Part shown: piece after piece, positions 1 through 13,939 of the stretch
How the letters are laid out: every line of letters begins with the position of its first letter
How positions within the stretch are numbered: the first letter of the stretch is position 1
Origin: Monomorium pharaonis
Lineage: Eukaryota; Arthropoda; Insecta; Hymenoptera; Formicidae
DNA length: 64,000 nucleotides
NCBI RefSeq assembly: GCF_013373865.1
Contig: NC_050475.1
Location: 613,501 to 677,500 of the forward strand
Direction of reading: 5' to 3'
Position numbers and translations under genes: made by a program
The notes under the pieces: model-generated
Database searches by the model: none
What the model was told of the DNA's origin: nothing
What the model saw: only the letters and a program-made list of their open reading frames with translations

Positions 1-61
1 ATTTTATAAAGTGTTAACGTAACTCTAACGAATTGGTGTGTTAACGAGCGTCACGTCCCTA

Positions 62-283
62 GTGAAAATAAATATCCGAGCGCAAAAGTTAAATGTAAGA
101 GGAGACTGATAAAAACGGAACTTCTATAAAACGTAAATTTGAAACAGCAAAATGTAAAAGAAACGTTAGCTTTTACAAAGCTCCTTTTTACATTTCATTG
201 TTTCAATTTACACTTTACGGAAGTTTCGTTTACCCTTCTGTCACTCTCCCCTACATTTGACTTACGCTCCGATTTATATTTTA
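62..283. repeat. Fold-back (hairpin) element, about 220 bp
   Basis: The left arm (about 62-170) and the reverse complement of the right arm (about 175-283) read alike over some 100 bases. They share the blocks ATAAAT..CGGAGCG, AAATGTA.G.GGAGA.TGA, GGAACTTC.. and GTAAA.TTGAAACA..AAATGTAAAA, with scattered substitutions and small indels. The turn lies near 170-178. There is no open reading frame, so this is a MITE-like fold-back or a small inverted duplication. A target-site duplication was not clear. Confidence 0.7.
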
Positions 284-3200
284 CAACATAAAACTCGTAT
301 TCTGTCTCTCGCGTATCCAAAAAATGAATCGAAAGGCGCGGTAACCAAAGGCATTCTCGAGCAGACGGCGGCATCGAGAAGCGCGCGCGTCGCTTTTTTT
401 ATCTTTTTGCGCAACCGCATTTAACCGACCCTTAGATACCACAGCATGGCCGATAGGGACACGGGATATATAAGTGCATAGGACACGCACACGTGCCCCG
501 CGTATGTCGCGCGGACGTGGGTGCCCGTTGCGAAGCCCCCCCGACCTCCCGATCGGTGCCCATCGCGCGTGCTTTTCACTCGCGTGTGTTGCACGGAATG
601 ACCGATGATATCGCGTGCAACAGTCGGGGCCCGGGCATCCGAGTCGATGCATTCCTGATGGAAAATAGCAAATAGTTTGCCGGAATTATTCCGTCAGTCG
701 GCACGAAGAAAAATAGTTTGAAATTAAAGAAAGCCGATCGATACCGCTGGCGACTTTGGCGTTTTCTCAACAGTGAAATTCGTATCTTTTTTGTTTTTGC
801 TTTCAAAATAAAATGCGAAATGATCATTATAATTAACATCTCATTACTGAGATATTATTATATTTGTGTGAGAGTTTTTTATATTATATATACTAATGTG
901 CTTTATGATATTAGACTTTTAAATAGCCGGCATTCTTCAGTTGAAATTTCGAATTATTTTCACATAAAATTTATGCATGTATGTATCCTACATATTAATC
1001 GATATAATTTTATCGATCTTTTAGGATTAATAACTTAGCACTCCCCAAATTTTTGTCTTCAATTTTAAATGAGTATCACAGAAGAAGCCACTTGAAAATA
1101 TCACGACGCGATATTCAATACTTCACTAACGTGAATTAGCGGCTTAACCCTCGACTTCTGATTGCACATTACGCTTACGTGTTTCATTAATGGCGAAATG
1201 CGCCGACGAATAAGAAAGTGCACGCGACTCGCGAGGCACGTGCAACACAATATTTATCGTAAACGCGACCGACCTCGCGGCAACCGATTACACGTGGCTG
1301 ATGAGCTGCAAAAATTGCGCGCGTACTGAAAAAGCACAAAGCGTAAAAGCTGCGCTCATGCATTTTGCGGTCGGCACAAGCCGATCGCATGCATCGACCG
1401 AGACTCATTCTGTAATAGCGCTCGCACGCCTTATATCTTTAAACGACGACGTCAATTTCGTTGCCCGTACCTGCCAGTTACCGGAGCCTAGAATCCCTCC
1501 GGTCCCGTTTTTTCACGCTCGATCCGACCGTTCGAGCTGTCGGGCTTCCGCGATAGTTTCGCACGCGTGCATAATTCGTAATTGGCCGCCGCTCCGGGAC
1601 AGAAATTATCGACGCCGCGTCCGCGTTTATCTAAGCGCAGGGTGCAGATCTGCTTAGCATCGCGTGTGCAGCTGATTGTAGATCGTCGAGAGACAGATCG
1701 TCGATATTCCGTTGCTTCCATCCTGCATCACGGTTACCGCAGCAGAATAAGAAAGTCTGAAATCTAACCAAGCCCCACGGGAAATGAACAAAATAGTGTT
1801 AACATCTAGGAAAAACACACTTTTTATTCATCATCATTTATCTTTAATGCAGATTCTTGTTGAAATAAAGTTATACAGCGCTCGAATAGCTTCCAATAGA
1901 CTGTTGCACGATTTTCTCTTAGCAGAATACCTTTCAGTTGATTATATAAGTGTTGTTGGAGAGAAAAATTTACTTCTCACATTATTTTCTAAACTTGCTC
2001 TCTGTTTCTTCTTTAACATTCTCCCAGCTAACGTAACCTGCCTGACTTAAATGCCATTGAATTACTGTAAGCAATTTTCAAGGGTAGAGTGAAAAAAACA
2101 GATTTCTCTCTCCAATCTCTCTTAAAACATATTCTGCTAGAAAAATGTATAACAACGCACTGACCATTTAAGTATTGTGCACGACCTTATTCCAAAGAAG
2201 GATAAAATTTTTATTGAAGATAAATTGTAAGCCAACTTCTTATGAATAAAATAAGTAGTGTATTTTTCAGATATTTACATTATTTTGTGCTTATCCGCTG
2301 TATATGTATGCGCGTCGGATTAAAATATCTCGTTCGAAGCGACAGAAAGGTCGAAACGCTGTCGAGATGATTAATCGATGCGAAAGGATTAAATAATGTC
2401 CATTTTTTTAATTTTGATATATAGAATTCTACTGCGAATTGTCTCCTGTCGTTTTTATTCGCTTGTTCCTCTTTGGCAAATGTGCGAGATAAAAAAAAGA
2501 AGAAGGATAAAAAGAAATCTCTGAAAAGAAATCGCGGCTGCCGAGCGTGATTGCGAACAGCGCAGCGACGGCCAAAGCACGTCGATTAAGCGCCGCGTGT
2601 GAATCAGGCGTGGGCAAAGCCATCGGGAGACAATAAAACTGGCGCCTCCGCCAGAAACGCTTCTGGAATCCGGCCAGATTGCTTTGTGTCGCGGACCCCG
2701 CGACTAATGGTCGTTGACGACATCGATTAACCCGGGCTTAACCATATTCGTCGAGGCAGAAAAGAAGGACGACTTCGCACGAGCGACGAAACTTTATTTT
2801 AAGATTGTTGCAATCCCTCTCGTTAAAAATTAAATCGGCTTTAATTTGAATATTGTTATTTATAATTCGCGAGTTGTCGGTTCGATAATAGTCAAACGAG
2901 CGTTATCATAAACGTGCAAACATTCAATGTTTTCCATGTGTATTCATTTGCCTTGTAATAATGATACCATTTGTGGCAAACAAAGCAGTTTCTAGCAATT
3001 GAAATCGAGAGATGACGAGGGATAACATGCAAAACAACAAAATAGTTTGTTAACACAAAAGACGAAGCGGCAAATGCATCTCGTAAATGAATAAAAATGT
3101 ATATATATCGCATTTTAATTTACACCTTCTATAATATACATATATAATATTTAGAATTTAATGTAAAAAACTGAACTGTCAAGCGCAACGTCAGACATAA

Positions 3201-6200
3201 GAACGAAAAAAGTAAGAAAAGAAAAAAAAGTAAGCGACAAAAAATATATTATTGCAGAAAGATCTGGGCATAGTAAAAAATGTATATAAATAAATATATC
3301 GAAATGAAGTTTTAGAAGTCAATTTCGTAAAAATAATTAATTACGTTAAAATTTTCAACTCAGTTTTAAAACACAGAGATGAATCCTATTTTTAAATATT
3401 ATATTGTATTATCCACGACATCATATAAATAAATATTACATGCCATAAATATTAAGAAAATATTTTCAGAATACGTATTACATGGATGCGGAAATAAGAG
3501 ATAAAAACGAACATTTATATTCATGTTACTCAACAAGGAATTTCGAAAAGGCTATCCAACCACAGACCAAATATACGACTGCTTTATCTAATCAGTTGTC
3601 TCATATGATTAGGTAAAAATGGAGTTCAAAGTAGCAGAGAATTATTTTCGAGAGGAATTTCTCGATAAACTTAAATCTCTCGCTTAAAAATTTCCAAATG
3701 AACACTCCCGAAATCAGATGTCCTCACAAGGAACCTCTCGGATCTCGGATCTCCTCAAAAGAAACCCGAAAAACAGAAACGGATTCGGAAACGAATCTCC
3801 AGAGAGAAATTCTATACGGGACGAATCTCACGATCTCAACTCTCCTCACTCAGTGAAAATTCCGAGAGCTTCCGAAAACGAACCTTCCCACCAGAATAGG
3901 AATAACGAGAACGCGTTTTATGAGTGCCCTGGATGTAGAGTAAAATTATTACTTCAGCTTACATATCACGTACTGACGTTAAATCATGCGAATCCTCGTA
4001 ATGATGAACTTGGCAAATAATAATGAGTTGAAATGGGGTGAACCGTACTATTCGCGGTGTACGCGACTCATTACCGCAGCAAATTTCGGCAATTTCCCTT
4101 CTTTACACTAGCAATCAATGATTTGCGAGAGATTCGTTGTAAGACAAGGCACGTGCTAATATTTTTTGATATCTGACTCGCGCGACGATGTTTTCACTTG
4201 ATTATATCGTAACTTTATACTTGCTGATAATTTCATTTAATGTGGATGCATCCGTATGTGCGTGCGTGTGTGCGTATGTTACATAAGTGAATTGTTAGCT
4301 TGTCATCAGATTTACTCCCACGAGTTACTGATAAACATTTATCCATTTTGTGCTGTACAGCTGGCTTTATGAAATGTAAATAGAAAAAAGTCGATTGTAT
4401 ATTCACAATAATAAATCTTTTCAATGGTAAAATATAATGATTCTAACGGTAAAAAGTTATAGTTTATCTATAGGAAAAACTAAAAAATATTATTCATGTG
4501 TTATAAGGTAAAAAGCAACCGTTAAAAAACAAAAAAGTTTTATCTTTAAATTCTATTTAATAAATCATACATTAATCATTTATGTATATAAGATAATTAT
4601 TGTCTCTCGGGCACATAAAGTAGATTAAACTAAATAAAAAAAGTTTCATTTTACAAGTTTCTCAATAATTAATGGAATTATTTAATCACAAATGATGCAT
4701 AATGCTAGTCTGCCTCTTGTCGCTGAATTATTTGTAAATCTTTATTAATTCTCATTAATGATGAAAAATTCGCAAAACCAATAAAAGACTTTTCTATTCA
4801 ATTTAATCCGCTACTTCACGAAAAGTGACACGCTACTACTAGACACTCTATATATAATTATGTGTATTTAAATTAAACGTATAAATTAAATTCACATATT
4901 TAAATGTGACAACATTGTTATATATAAAAACACATGAAATAAAAACCGATACTTCTTAAAACATTTTACTGTTGAGACAGATTGTGTATCAATGCTACGC
5001 AAAAAATAAATTATACTGCTAACTACTAATTATTTTTCATACTTTAACGTTTAATTAATATATTATATCGCCTATGAATTTAAAAAGAAATCATTTTCAA
5101 TAACGTGTATTTTGTTTTCAGAGTACACACATATTACGTAGTTAAAATATATAACGTTGTAGTTAAAATTAAAATTTTTAATAAATATCACATTGCACCG
5201 TTTTTATTTAATAAAATTAATTGCTACGATAAAGTAATTAAAAAATTGTTTAAAAAAAATTAAAACTCGCAATTTCATCAACAGTAAACATGACTGAAAT
5301 GTATAGCTATCAATGTACTAATTAAGTTTATTTTTTGTATATCTTTTTATAGCGTGAATAAGTACCATAGCATTGTAACATTGGAGAAGACTTCTTCATA
5401 ACTTATAAGAATCGGTGATACAGATCGATTCTCATGAATTATTAAACTAAAACATTTTTTTTCCTTTATGTCGACGAATATCTTACCAACAAAAAAAGTG
5501 CGAATTGGAGACAGAAATCCAGTTTGAAATTCTGGTCCTGGTTCGAGAAGCGCAAAGTTCAAGATCTTATCGCGTCATATGAATTGTACATCCGTTTCAT
5601 ATTTCATTACATGTCTTTACCATTATTGATATTAATTATATAATTGGCGTTTATGCAAATACATACACGCAGACGGCGAAATGTTTAATGGTCACTTTGG
5701 GAAACGAGAATCTCGGGAGTGTTTATAGCCGCAAAGAGACATACGTCTTCCGTCAAGGCTACGCATGCAAATACGTTTATTACCGCTATCGCAATTGTCG
5801 CTTATACAAATCAGCGCCAACTGTCAGAATTAACGAGATGAACTGTCAATAAAAACGTCAAAAAGCTATCGTTATGTTGCAACTCAATTCGGAATTTGCG
5901 ACGAATTATGAACATGCAAAGTCACATTCCGCTACTACATCCGCGAATAACTATAATCAATAAATACGGATACTTATTCTTAAATTATGCTAAATTGGTA
6001 ACATTTTACATAGCAAAATAAAAAGTGTTTTGAGGTCAAAGAATCACTTAAAGCATGCATGTAATCAAATAATTCGGAATAATATTAACCGCTTTGTACG
6101 TTCCATTGTCAAACACATTTATTTTATTCCTACAAAATCAATATCAGTCGTATAATTTATGAAAAAAAAATTTATTCTAATTATATATAAACTTTATTAT

Positions 6201-9200
6201 TCTTATTAGAATAACACAAGTCATTATGTATAAACGAAAGTATTAGCGGCACCTTCGGAATGGCGAAACGCAAAGCAATTCAAGTGAAAGTTAAACAGAA
6301 GAGTCGACATTGTTAAAATATATCGAATCGAAAAGGTATTCCGAATGAGTGCTGGCTCGCGTGACTGCAGCCTCTTTCTCTTATCGACAGGATCAATTTA
6401 GAGCTCGTTGTAACTCTCCGGAAAGGTAATGCGATCGCTCGCAAAGACCAAAGTTTTTCAAATGAAAGTTCGACTGTAAAACTAGATAAAAAAAAGTAAG
6501 ATTTTATTACCCACCCCTTTTGCCCTCAATCTAAAAAGCTCGAATTCGCCGATAGTATACCCGAAAATGATCAATTGGATATTATCAGATTGGATATCGG
6601 ACAGAAGAAGAAAAAAGGAGAAAACAAGTAACTAATACCTATATTTCTTCTCGCCGCGTTGTTAATTTATCTGAAATTACCCCACGAAAACTATTACACG
6701 TCGCGGTAGCTCGACAGTGACTTACTGCTCTTTTACGATAAATTATCGTGACATTGATTACTATTGTCCGCAACCGAAACGCACGTCACGGCAATCGGCC
6801 GAGTATGCTCCCGAAAACCATTTCGTATCTCACGAGGCTCTCTCCTCTTTCTCGCCTCTCTCTCTCTCTCTGTCTTTCTCTCTCGTCTTGTATTTACGGG
6901 TCGTTGATATCGCTCGCCTCGTGTTTTCTCAGATAACGTGCATGCAACGGCCGTCTGCGAAACGCGGCACGCACTGCGCACCCGTGATAATAATTATTGA
7001 CAGATGCGACCGACTAATGCGGCTTTCGTCTCACTAACAGTCGCCAGTCGCGACTGGCTTGTTTTACTGACGAAGACGTTGCTGCGCGCTTGGCACGTAG
7101 CCAGCGATAAATCGGCACGAAAGCGTAGAAACCATTGAAAATTATTATTATTACTTTTATTTCGCAACAACCGAATACTGTATAACGGGTCCCGGTTGTG
7201 TTGTACAATATTAGGTTGTAGAATTAAATTAGAAACGAGATTCTGAAAGCTGCGAGTGACTCCACATTGTATTCGTGTGCAGACTACTTCGTTTGATTCT
7301 TTCAAATCGAGAAGCAGACCACTGACGCGACATCATTCATTATAAATCTCAGTTATTTTCTTAAACTCTGCTGTGTGTTTATATAGGAGAATTAATTAAT
7401 ATCTGTGAAATTTAATATTCCGATCTTATATTAAAACGGATTATTAAAACGAACCAAAGGTTTAATGTACGGAACAGCAGATCTCTCTACACAGTGTATA
7501 CTAGATATATTGCATTTAGATACCTTTACACACCCGCCGTTGAATCCCGTATCGTGAATAATTGAAGAGCCCGAAGCAATACGTGCTAAGTCCCATGAGG
7601 GAAAATCTAGCAAGGTTCATAGCTTATCTCTGTCTACAGTTCGGTTATAATCTCGTCCAAAATATCCCCACATCAATTTCAATAATAAAGCAATGAAATG
7701 TTAAATAAGAATTAATCATTAAGATCAGATTCCTCGTGTAATTCTTCCTTTAATTAAAGAGATAATATGCCGGACTCTTTGTGAATTTTAATTGAAATTT
7801 AATATGCTCTTTGTTGCAGTTTTTGAGTTAACTTTTCACTCTCGACTGTTACGAGATAAAACATCTTTCGCGAGTTAATTATAATGTTAGATAATCTTCC
7901 TCTGGAAAAAAACAACACAATGTGTCTTCTTATGGGTATTACAAATAATTTAATTAAGAGATAGCTACATTTTCGGAGCAAGTACGAGTCATCAAGGAGG
8001 ATACGCGCACTGTTTTTGAATACATGCCAGGATAAAAGATATATAACTCTTCTCGCGAGAGAGATGCATTTTCGTTATAAATTCCCAACAGAATTGCAGC
8101 AAACAAACAATCTTTTCACGTCATATATGGTAGAGATATGAATGTTTGATTTGTTTGATTCATGACTAAGCTACAATGTAAAATGGATGACTTTTAAAAT
8201 CACTTTTAAAATTTTGTCAATAGCGTTCAACAAATTCAACGTACAAAAAAAGGCTCTGTTGACAAAATAAGAGTAATCGAAGCAAATAATACAAACTTAC
8301 AAAACCATTAATTATACTGATTTTAATACTTAAAATAAGTAATAATTGCTGACCAATTTAATACTGCCCAGTATTATATTTTTACAAGAAAATATTTAAA
8401 GAATTTTGTCAATCATAAATATCTTGAATTAGCACACGTGAAACGTTTATATAATTTCTTTTTAATACAGTTAAATTGAATTAATAAAGTACAATATTAA
8501 AATATAATTGTATAATAATGTAATGGTGTAAATTACAGTAACATTACTATGTAAAACTGATTTAAATTGTCATCATAATTTATAATGAAATACAACTGAT
8601 TCACAACGCGATGAAAATCAGCATCAAATTAACATTAAATGTTAAAAAGTAAATTATTCGATTTTAATGTTCGTGACAGAAACGTTAATAACGTGATTTT
8701 CATCGCTCGTATTCAGACGCGAGCGTAAAAGTGGGAAATCGTTTTCCGTCGCGACTCATTAGATGAGAAATTGCTCGTCGCGAATATCGTCGCGAAAAGA
8801 AGGACCAGTTTTTCTTTCGGAAACTCTACGATTCTAGAAACGCGATAAAAGGAAAACGTGACGAGGAGAAAAAAAATAAATAATATGTTCAGTAACACGT
8901 CTTTTCCATAGCTGAAGACAAACTTTAAAACTGTTTTTCATTCTTACGCAAGCTTGCAAGCGTCAAGATTAAGGCCATCTTCTCTCTCTCGTTTGTTTTT
9001 CCGTGATAAAAAGCGAAAGCCCGACGAATCGAGTGACTCACGAAAAAGAGCGAACTGCGGCTTTCTATCCCAAAGTGATGAAATTTACACTTCAAGCTCG
9101 CAACGGAATAAAAAAGTAACTATGTTCAAAAACATTTGAGAAACTAAATGATATTTTAAATAAAGTAAAACAAATTTTTTTTAACAAATCGCACATACCC

Positions 9201-9934
9201 GTAAAACAAGTAATATAAAAGCAATACGATAATCGCTAGGAATTAAATGGATTCAATATCTCTGAATTGTTTTGAAAAAAAAGAGAGAAAAGTACTTCCG
9301 GCGTTATGTTGTATTGTGAACGCCTATCGCGTCAAGTTTTGTAATGATAAGAGTCAACGAATAGATCGACAGATGATATCCATACAGAAAAAAATATTAT
9401 AAGAACCCATGTACCCTCCCGTAAATGCAATCGCCATAATGTATCCTCCCCCCTCCTCGGTAGTAAATTAAGGTTCAACGTGCGCTACGCGCGCACTCAT
9501 TCATGGAAAAACGTCTGCTGCAATTTGCATTATAGCCATCTAATTTATAATGTGCCACGTCATTACATCAAGTCCATTGCTGAATAACGATTACTCACCA
9601 TTATACGGAACAGTCCGTAGAATGACGATTGGCGAGAGAGTATTCTTTCTTTGTAAATGTTCAAACTTGCAGTTTACCCTTAAAAAGCTTAATCGATAAT
9701 TTAATCATAACGTTATTTAAATAAAAACTCAAGCGCTGATGAAATGACGTTTCAAGGACGTAAATAAGGTACGGAAATTTATTTAACAATTAACTCGAAA
9801 TTTCAATTTTGCTCAAAGAGAAATACTAAATTGCATAATAACTTGAAATTTGCTTTACGTAGATTTATTTTCACGAGACATAATTCGAACGTTAATTAAT
9901 ACTCCATAACGAAGGGAATAGCTTGCAATAAAGT
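284..9934. other. Gene-free stretch, mixed AT-rich DNA with CpG-rich patches
   Basis: I found no supportable exon here. CpG-rich patches lie at about 340-660, 1190-1740 and 6720-7110; the last has a CT-rich run at 6838-6895 that resembles a GA-rich promoter on the opposite strand. 4.4-5.3 kb is very AT-rich. One hydrophilic open frame at 3718-4020 stands out in composition but has no homology that I recognise. This stretch may be intergenic, or a long intron of a gene running left from the 12-13.6 kb island. Confidence 0.5.
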
Positions 9935-9973
9935 TTCGCTAAATAACCACATTAATATTCGCTAAATAACCAC
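9935..9973. repeat. Short tandem duplication, 23 bp unit
   Basis: The block TTCGCTAAATAACCAC occurs twice, at 9935-9950 and 9958-9973, each followed by a TTA-containing spacer. It is a minor local duplication with no gene nearby. Confidence 0.7.
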
Positions 9974-10436
9974 CTTACTCTCTTAAAAAGATCACATCTA
10001 CTAGAAATATTCCGCAACAGGGACGATTAAATGCGACAAGAAGTCGCACGAATAAAAAGATCCGAGGAGAATTTTCAGCGTAGAAATATTTGCCGCATTG
10101 GTATTCGAATGTCATGGTTATTTATCTATCAACGGCTATAATGCTTCGCAATGCGCGATGCACCGCATGCATCCCGTGTTCGTTTTGTTCGCTTACTAAT
10201 GTGCCTCCATTCACTATGCACGTTCGTTTCACAAAGCGAGTCAAACCGTTTCGCGGAAACGCCAGCTTCGGCAAAACGCCAGCAATAAATTCCATCTAAT
10301 GTTTCCGTAATTAAATCCATTCGCAATATATTTAAGTTCACTCATTATAATAAAGAAACGGCTGCGCGTTACCTGTTAAAACATCGTTATACAACAAGAA
10401 GGACGCGCTTCTTTGAGCGCGCCAACGAAGGCATAG

Positions 10437-11310
10437 ACGATTTTAATGTGAAAAAGAGCGAACGTCAGTGTGTTTTCTATTCTCAGAATTACAGACGTGC
10501 CTTGTTAATATTTATACGAAAGGAATCGAGTTCGCCAATAACACACGCAGATTACACATGCGTAAACACGGTAAATAAGTTAATCTTACTCGTGGATTAA
10601 AATTATCGGATCTAAGTAATTTCGGATAACGCTAAATTCTTTTTAAAGAGAAATGAACCTTCGAGAGTGATGGATTATTTTATAATGTGAAAAAGGCGAA
10701 GCTTGGTTTGCGTTCGTGGAATTATAGACGTCGTAACTGTCTTGTCAATATTTATATAAAAAAGAACCAGTTCGCAACAATTCACAGGTTTCGCGTACAT
10801 ACGTTAAGTATACAGTCACGAAACTAATTGTCCAGACACACAGAATATTGAGAATTTATTTTATACAAATTTATATCATATGTTAAAATTTTTAATAAAA
10901 AGAAATCTTGATTGGAAGTAAAACCTTTTACTAGTGATGCATTTCCTCATCAAAAGTATACTTGTAAAGTATATTTGTACTTAACTATTAAATAAACAGT
11001 TTTACATATCGTCGTGAAACTAACTGACCGGGAGACACAGAATATTGGAAATAATTTGTGCTACAAATAAGAAACACGCACCCTTAATGGAAGTGCACAA
11101 CTGATAAGACATTTTCACTTCCAATTGAACGTTTTTCTTTAAAACAAATTATAATATTTGATAAACTCGTAGCATAAAATATTCTCAATACGTCCGGAGA
11201 CAATTAGTCTCGCGTCCGTATACTTGAACTTACTCCTGAATTAAAATTGTCGGATCCAATTACTTTCCGGTAATATTAAATTTTTTTCAGAGAGAGAACC
11301 CAGTTGAACA
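10437..11310 (+). repeat. Field of degenerate direct repeats
   Basis: Several blocks recur in the same orientation. About 10440-10540 matches about 10680-10785, with AATGTGAAAAAG, GAATTA.AGACGT and TATTTATA..A shared. About 10818-10870 matches 11016-11068, sharing GAAACTAA.TG and ACACAGAATATTG. About 10587-10660 matches 11231-11300, sharing CTTACTC.TG, ATTAAAATT and TCGGATC. Spacings of roughly 240, 200 and 640 bases suggest nested or repeated duplications rather than one clean satellite. No coding capacity is evident. Confidence 0.6.
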
Positions 11311-12719
11311 CCGCGAAACAGTAGCGCGGTGCAGTTTCTGAAAATTAACGTAACGAGAAAACGTTGCCGTGAATGAGACAAAAAAAAAGCTCGCCTGTTG
11401 CTGAAGCGAACGACTATATGAACGTACAGCTCACGTACTTTACAAGGTATTATATGTGTACCGAGAATGTAATAAGTACAATGCGGTGGCGAAGTCACTC
11501 TGCGCTCCCCGTACATTTGCGTGACAAACGTTCGCGATGTTGTGTGCTCGGGCCGACAATACCGATCGCCCACAATCGCCAGGAATCAGCCCTGGCGGTG
11601 TTGGGCAAAATATATTCGCATATGTACAATAATAATACAACATTTTCGCGCGTATATACCTACATTCGCGAGGGAGTGTATACAATTTATACAAATAACA
11701 TATTCAGAGCCGTTCGTCGCCGTTCGTCGGCACTGAATATGCATTCAGCCGATACATTTCGTCCAATCCTAAGAAAAAACAGGCAGTGTGTGCTTTGTTC
11801 ATATAATTGCTCGAAAAACGTATGGCGCGCGTTCTCGGGGAAAAAAAAGTGTTTTTTTCCCCCTAATTTCAATTAAATTTTATTTTCTTCGAGCGGAATT
11901 ATCCTAATCTACTGTTTCTCTTACGAGTAAACTTCGTTTTCGATTTCGGCGCGAAAACGGAGAGGAGAAAATCGTGAGGCGCTCACCTCTCTCTCTCCCT
12001 CGAACGCCTCCAGCGACGAATCGTCCTTCCAATGGGCGTCCTCCACTTGCAGCAGCTTCCTTCTCGCGCACCTCCAGCGCAGGGCAGCGTGCAGTTATAC
12101 CGGTGCGCAGTCCGCGTCCGTGATAAACAAAAACACAAACTCGCGGCTAGTCCGAGATCTCGTTCCTTCCCTCCGGAGAGGCGGCGTGTCTCTCTCTCGC
12201 GCGCGCGCTGGTATCAATCGCGCTCTCCGCTCTCGCGTTTCTCCTTTTTCTCGTATTCGCTCGCGAGAAAACACGCGGGCGAGCGAGCGAGCGGCGGGAT
12301 GGCCGCAAAGTGCAAGAGCGAGAGAGGGAGAGAGAGAGAGGAGGCGGACGACGGAGAAGCGGGAGACGGAAAAAGCGCGTGCGAGGGCACGCGAGAGAAG
12401 AACGGAGACGGGGAATGATAGCGGAGAAAGAGGAGGTAGAGGGGAATGAGCGAGTGAAAAAAAACGAGTGATACTACGCGAGAGGAGCGACTTGATAAGG
12501 AACGAGCGAGCGAGAGAGAGAAAGAGAGAGAGTTTCCTGCACCGCGAACGGGACGCAGGCGAAGAGAGTCTCGGCGCAATAGTAATCGAACTGTTCGGTG
12601 TGTCGATCCCGCGACGATGCGTTGTCGCGTCAGGTCGTCACATCGTCGTCACCGTCACTCTCGATCGCGCGGCGCGAAAAATCGGAGCGCTCCTCCGAAA
12701 ATGATGATCCTTGAAGGAC

Positions 12720-12855
12720 GTGGTGTGTATGCGCGCGCGCGCGCGCGGACGCGCGTCGCAACGGTTGCAGTCTCCGAGAGGAGAGTCCGCGCCGAGGGAA
12801 AGAGATCGTCCTCCTCTTCCTCCTCCTCCTCCTCCTCCTCTTCCTCCTCGTTCGC
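12720..12855. repeat. Low-complexity (GC)n and (TCC)n tracts
   Basis: An alternating GC run lies at about 12729-12748 and a TCC/TCT triplet tract at about 12807-12850, both inside the CpG island. They generate spurious poly-Ser, poly-Pro and poly-Glu translations. Confidence 0.8.
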
Positions 12856-13310
12856 CGGTATGTTCCTGCTCAGGATCCGATCGAGCAGACACTGACCCCA
12901 CGACGAGACAACGTCGGAGCAAAGAAACGAGAAAGAACGAGAGAGAGAGAACGCGCGAAAATGGCGAGGGGAGGGAGAACGTACGGAGTACGAGGGAGAA
13001 ACGGGATAGAAGTTGAGAGAGAGAGAGAAAGGGGAAACGATAAATAATACGGGAGAAAAGACCGGAGGAAAAGACAACGGGGTGATCGGGATACGCACGG
13101 TGCACGATTTGCTCGGGAACGTCTTCACTTTCGTCGCGTCATTTTCCTGGATAACCTTGCGGCTTTCGAACACGCGCGGCTTTCAAAAACTACGAGTCGA
13201 TAGCGCGGAAAGCGGAGAAAAGAAAAACACTCTTCCGCTTGTCCGGTATGCGCACTTGCTTTTTCAAATTTTGCGTCTCTTCGCAACGTTATCGTTTGAG
13301 ATATATATCG

Positions 13311-13352
13311 AAGAGAAGAGAGAGAGAGAGAGAGAGAGAGGGAGGGAGAGAA
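13311..13352. repeat. (GA)n microsatellite
   Basis: An uninterrupted run of GA dinucleotides with a short GGGA tail sits inside the promoter-like island. It could serve as a GAGA-factor site cluster, which is inference. Confidence 0.8.
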
Positions 13353-13939
13353 AGACGCTGATTGTCGTCGGCAACGGTGGCAGCGACGATGCGCGATGGC
13401 GGCGCGCTCGCGGAAGGTAAACGTGACAACTCGTATCGCGCGCGCCTGCTTAACATATACTGACTTCGCTGCAGCTGGAACGCTCCTCTGTACTGACGTT
13501 CGGCCAGACTCGGCCATCCTCGGCGGTCCTCGGCCGCGCTCGCTGCGCGGTCAAGTCGACGCGTCGCCCGGCCGACGGGGCCCGCGCTCTCACTCGATCG
13601 CCAGCTGTGCACCGTACGGGTTGACATGTCCCGCTCCGATTTGCCACCGTTGCCTTCGTCGAGAGAAGCGGGAGACGGAAAAAGCGCTATATTTTTGGTA
13701 AAATTCATTTAGGAAAGTATGTGAACAACGGTAATATGTATGTAAATTGTGTATGTAATCTTTCGTACGTATATATGAAATCTTTAATATGCATCATGCC
13801 CGGGAAGAAAATTTTCATATCAAAAAAATAGATCATTATATATATATATGTATAAAATTCACACATTATTATATAATAGATAAAATACCCGGGAAAAAAT
13901 CTTCATCTTAGAAACAAATTACAGGTCAAATTATATCAC

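Larger units (their letters stand above)
11987..13600 (-). promoter_or_regulatory. CpG/GAGA-rich island, probable promoter and 5' exon of a leftward gene
   Basis: This 1.6 kb is far more GC- and CpG-rich than its surroundings and full of GAGAG/CTCTC runs, typical of insect promoters bound by GAGA factor. On the minus strand a consensus donor (GAGAG then GTGAGC) follows base 11987, so a 5' exon transcribed leftward could end there. Inr-like TCAGT motifs on the minus strand occur near 13456 and 13493, without a TATA box. A minus frame ending at that donor is open for about 30 codons but has no ATG, so it may be 5' UTR. Open frames here are low-complexity Arg/Ser/Glu translations of GA repeats and are not called as genes. 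Direction and function are inferences. Confidence 0.5.

Noticed and set aside
1784..2050. 88-codon plus frame
   Set aside because: Leu/Phe/Ile-rich translation of AT-rich DNA with no membrane-protein hallmark or neighbouring exon.
13396..13416. ATG with seven codons followed by a GTAAAC donor (plus strand)
   Set aside because: Too short to support, and a rightward gene from here would have to run into the opposite-strand Rpb4 locus; no partner exon seen.
12032..13708. Many overlapping open frames of 60-170 codons on both strands
   Set aside because: They translate GA, TCC and GC repeats of the CpG island into Arg/Ser/Glu runs; several frames are open at once, so openness is not evidence of coding.
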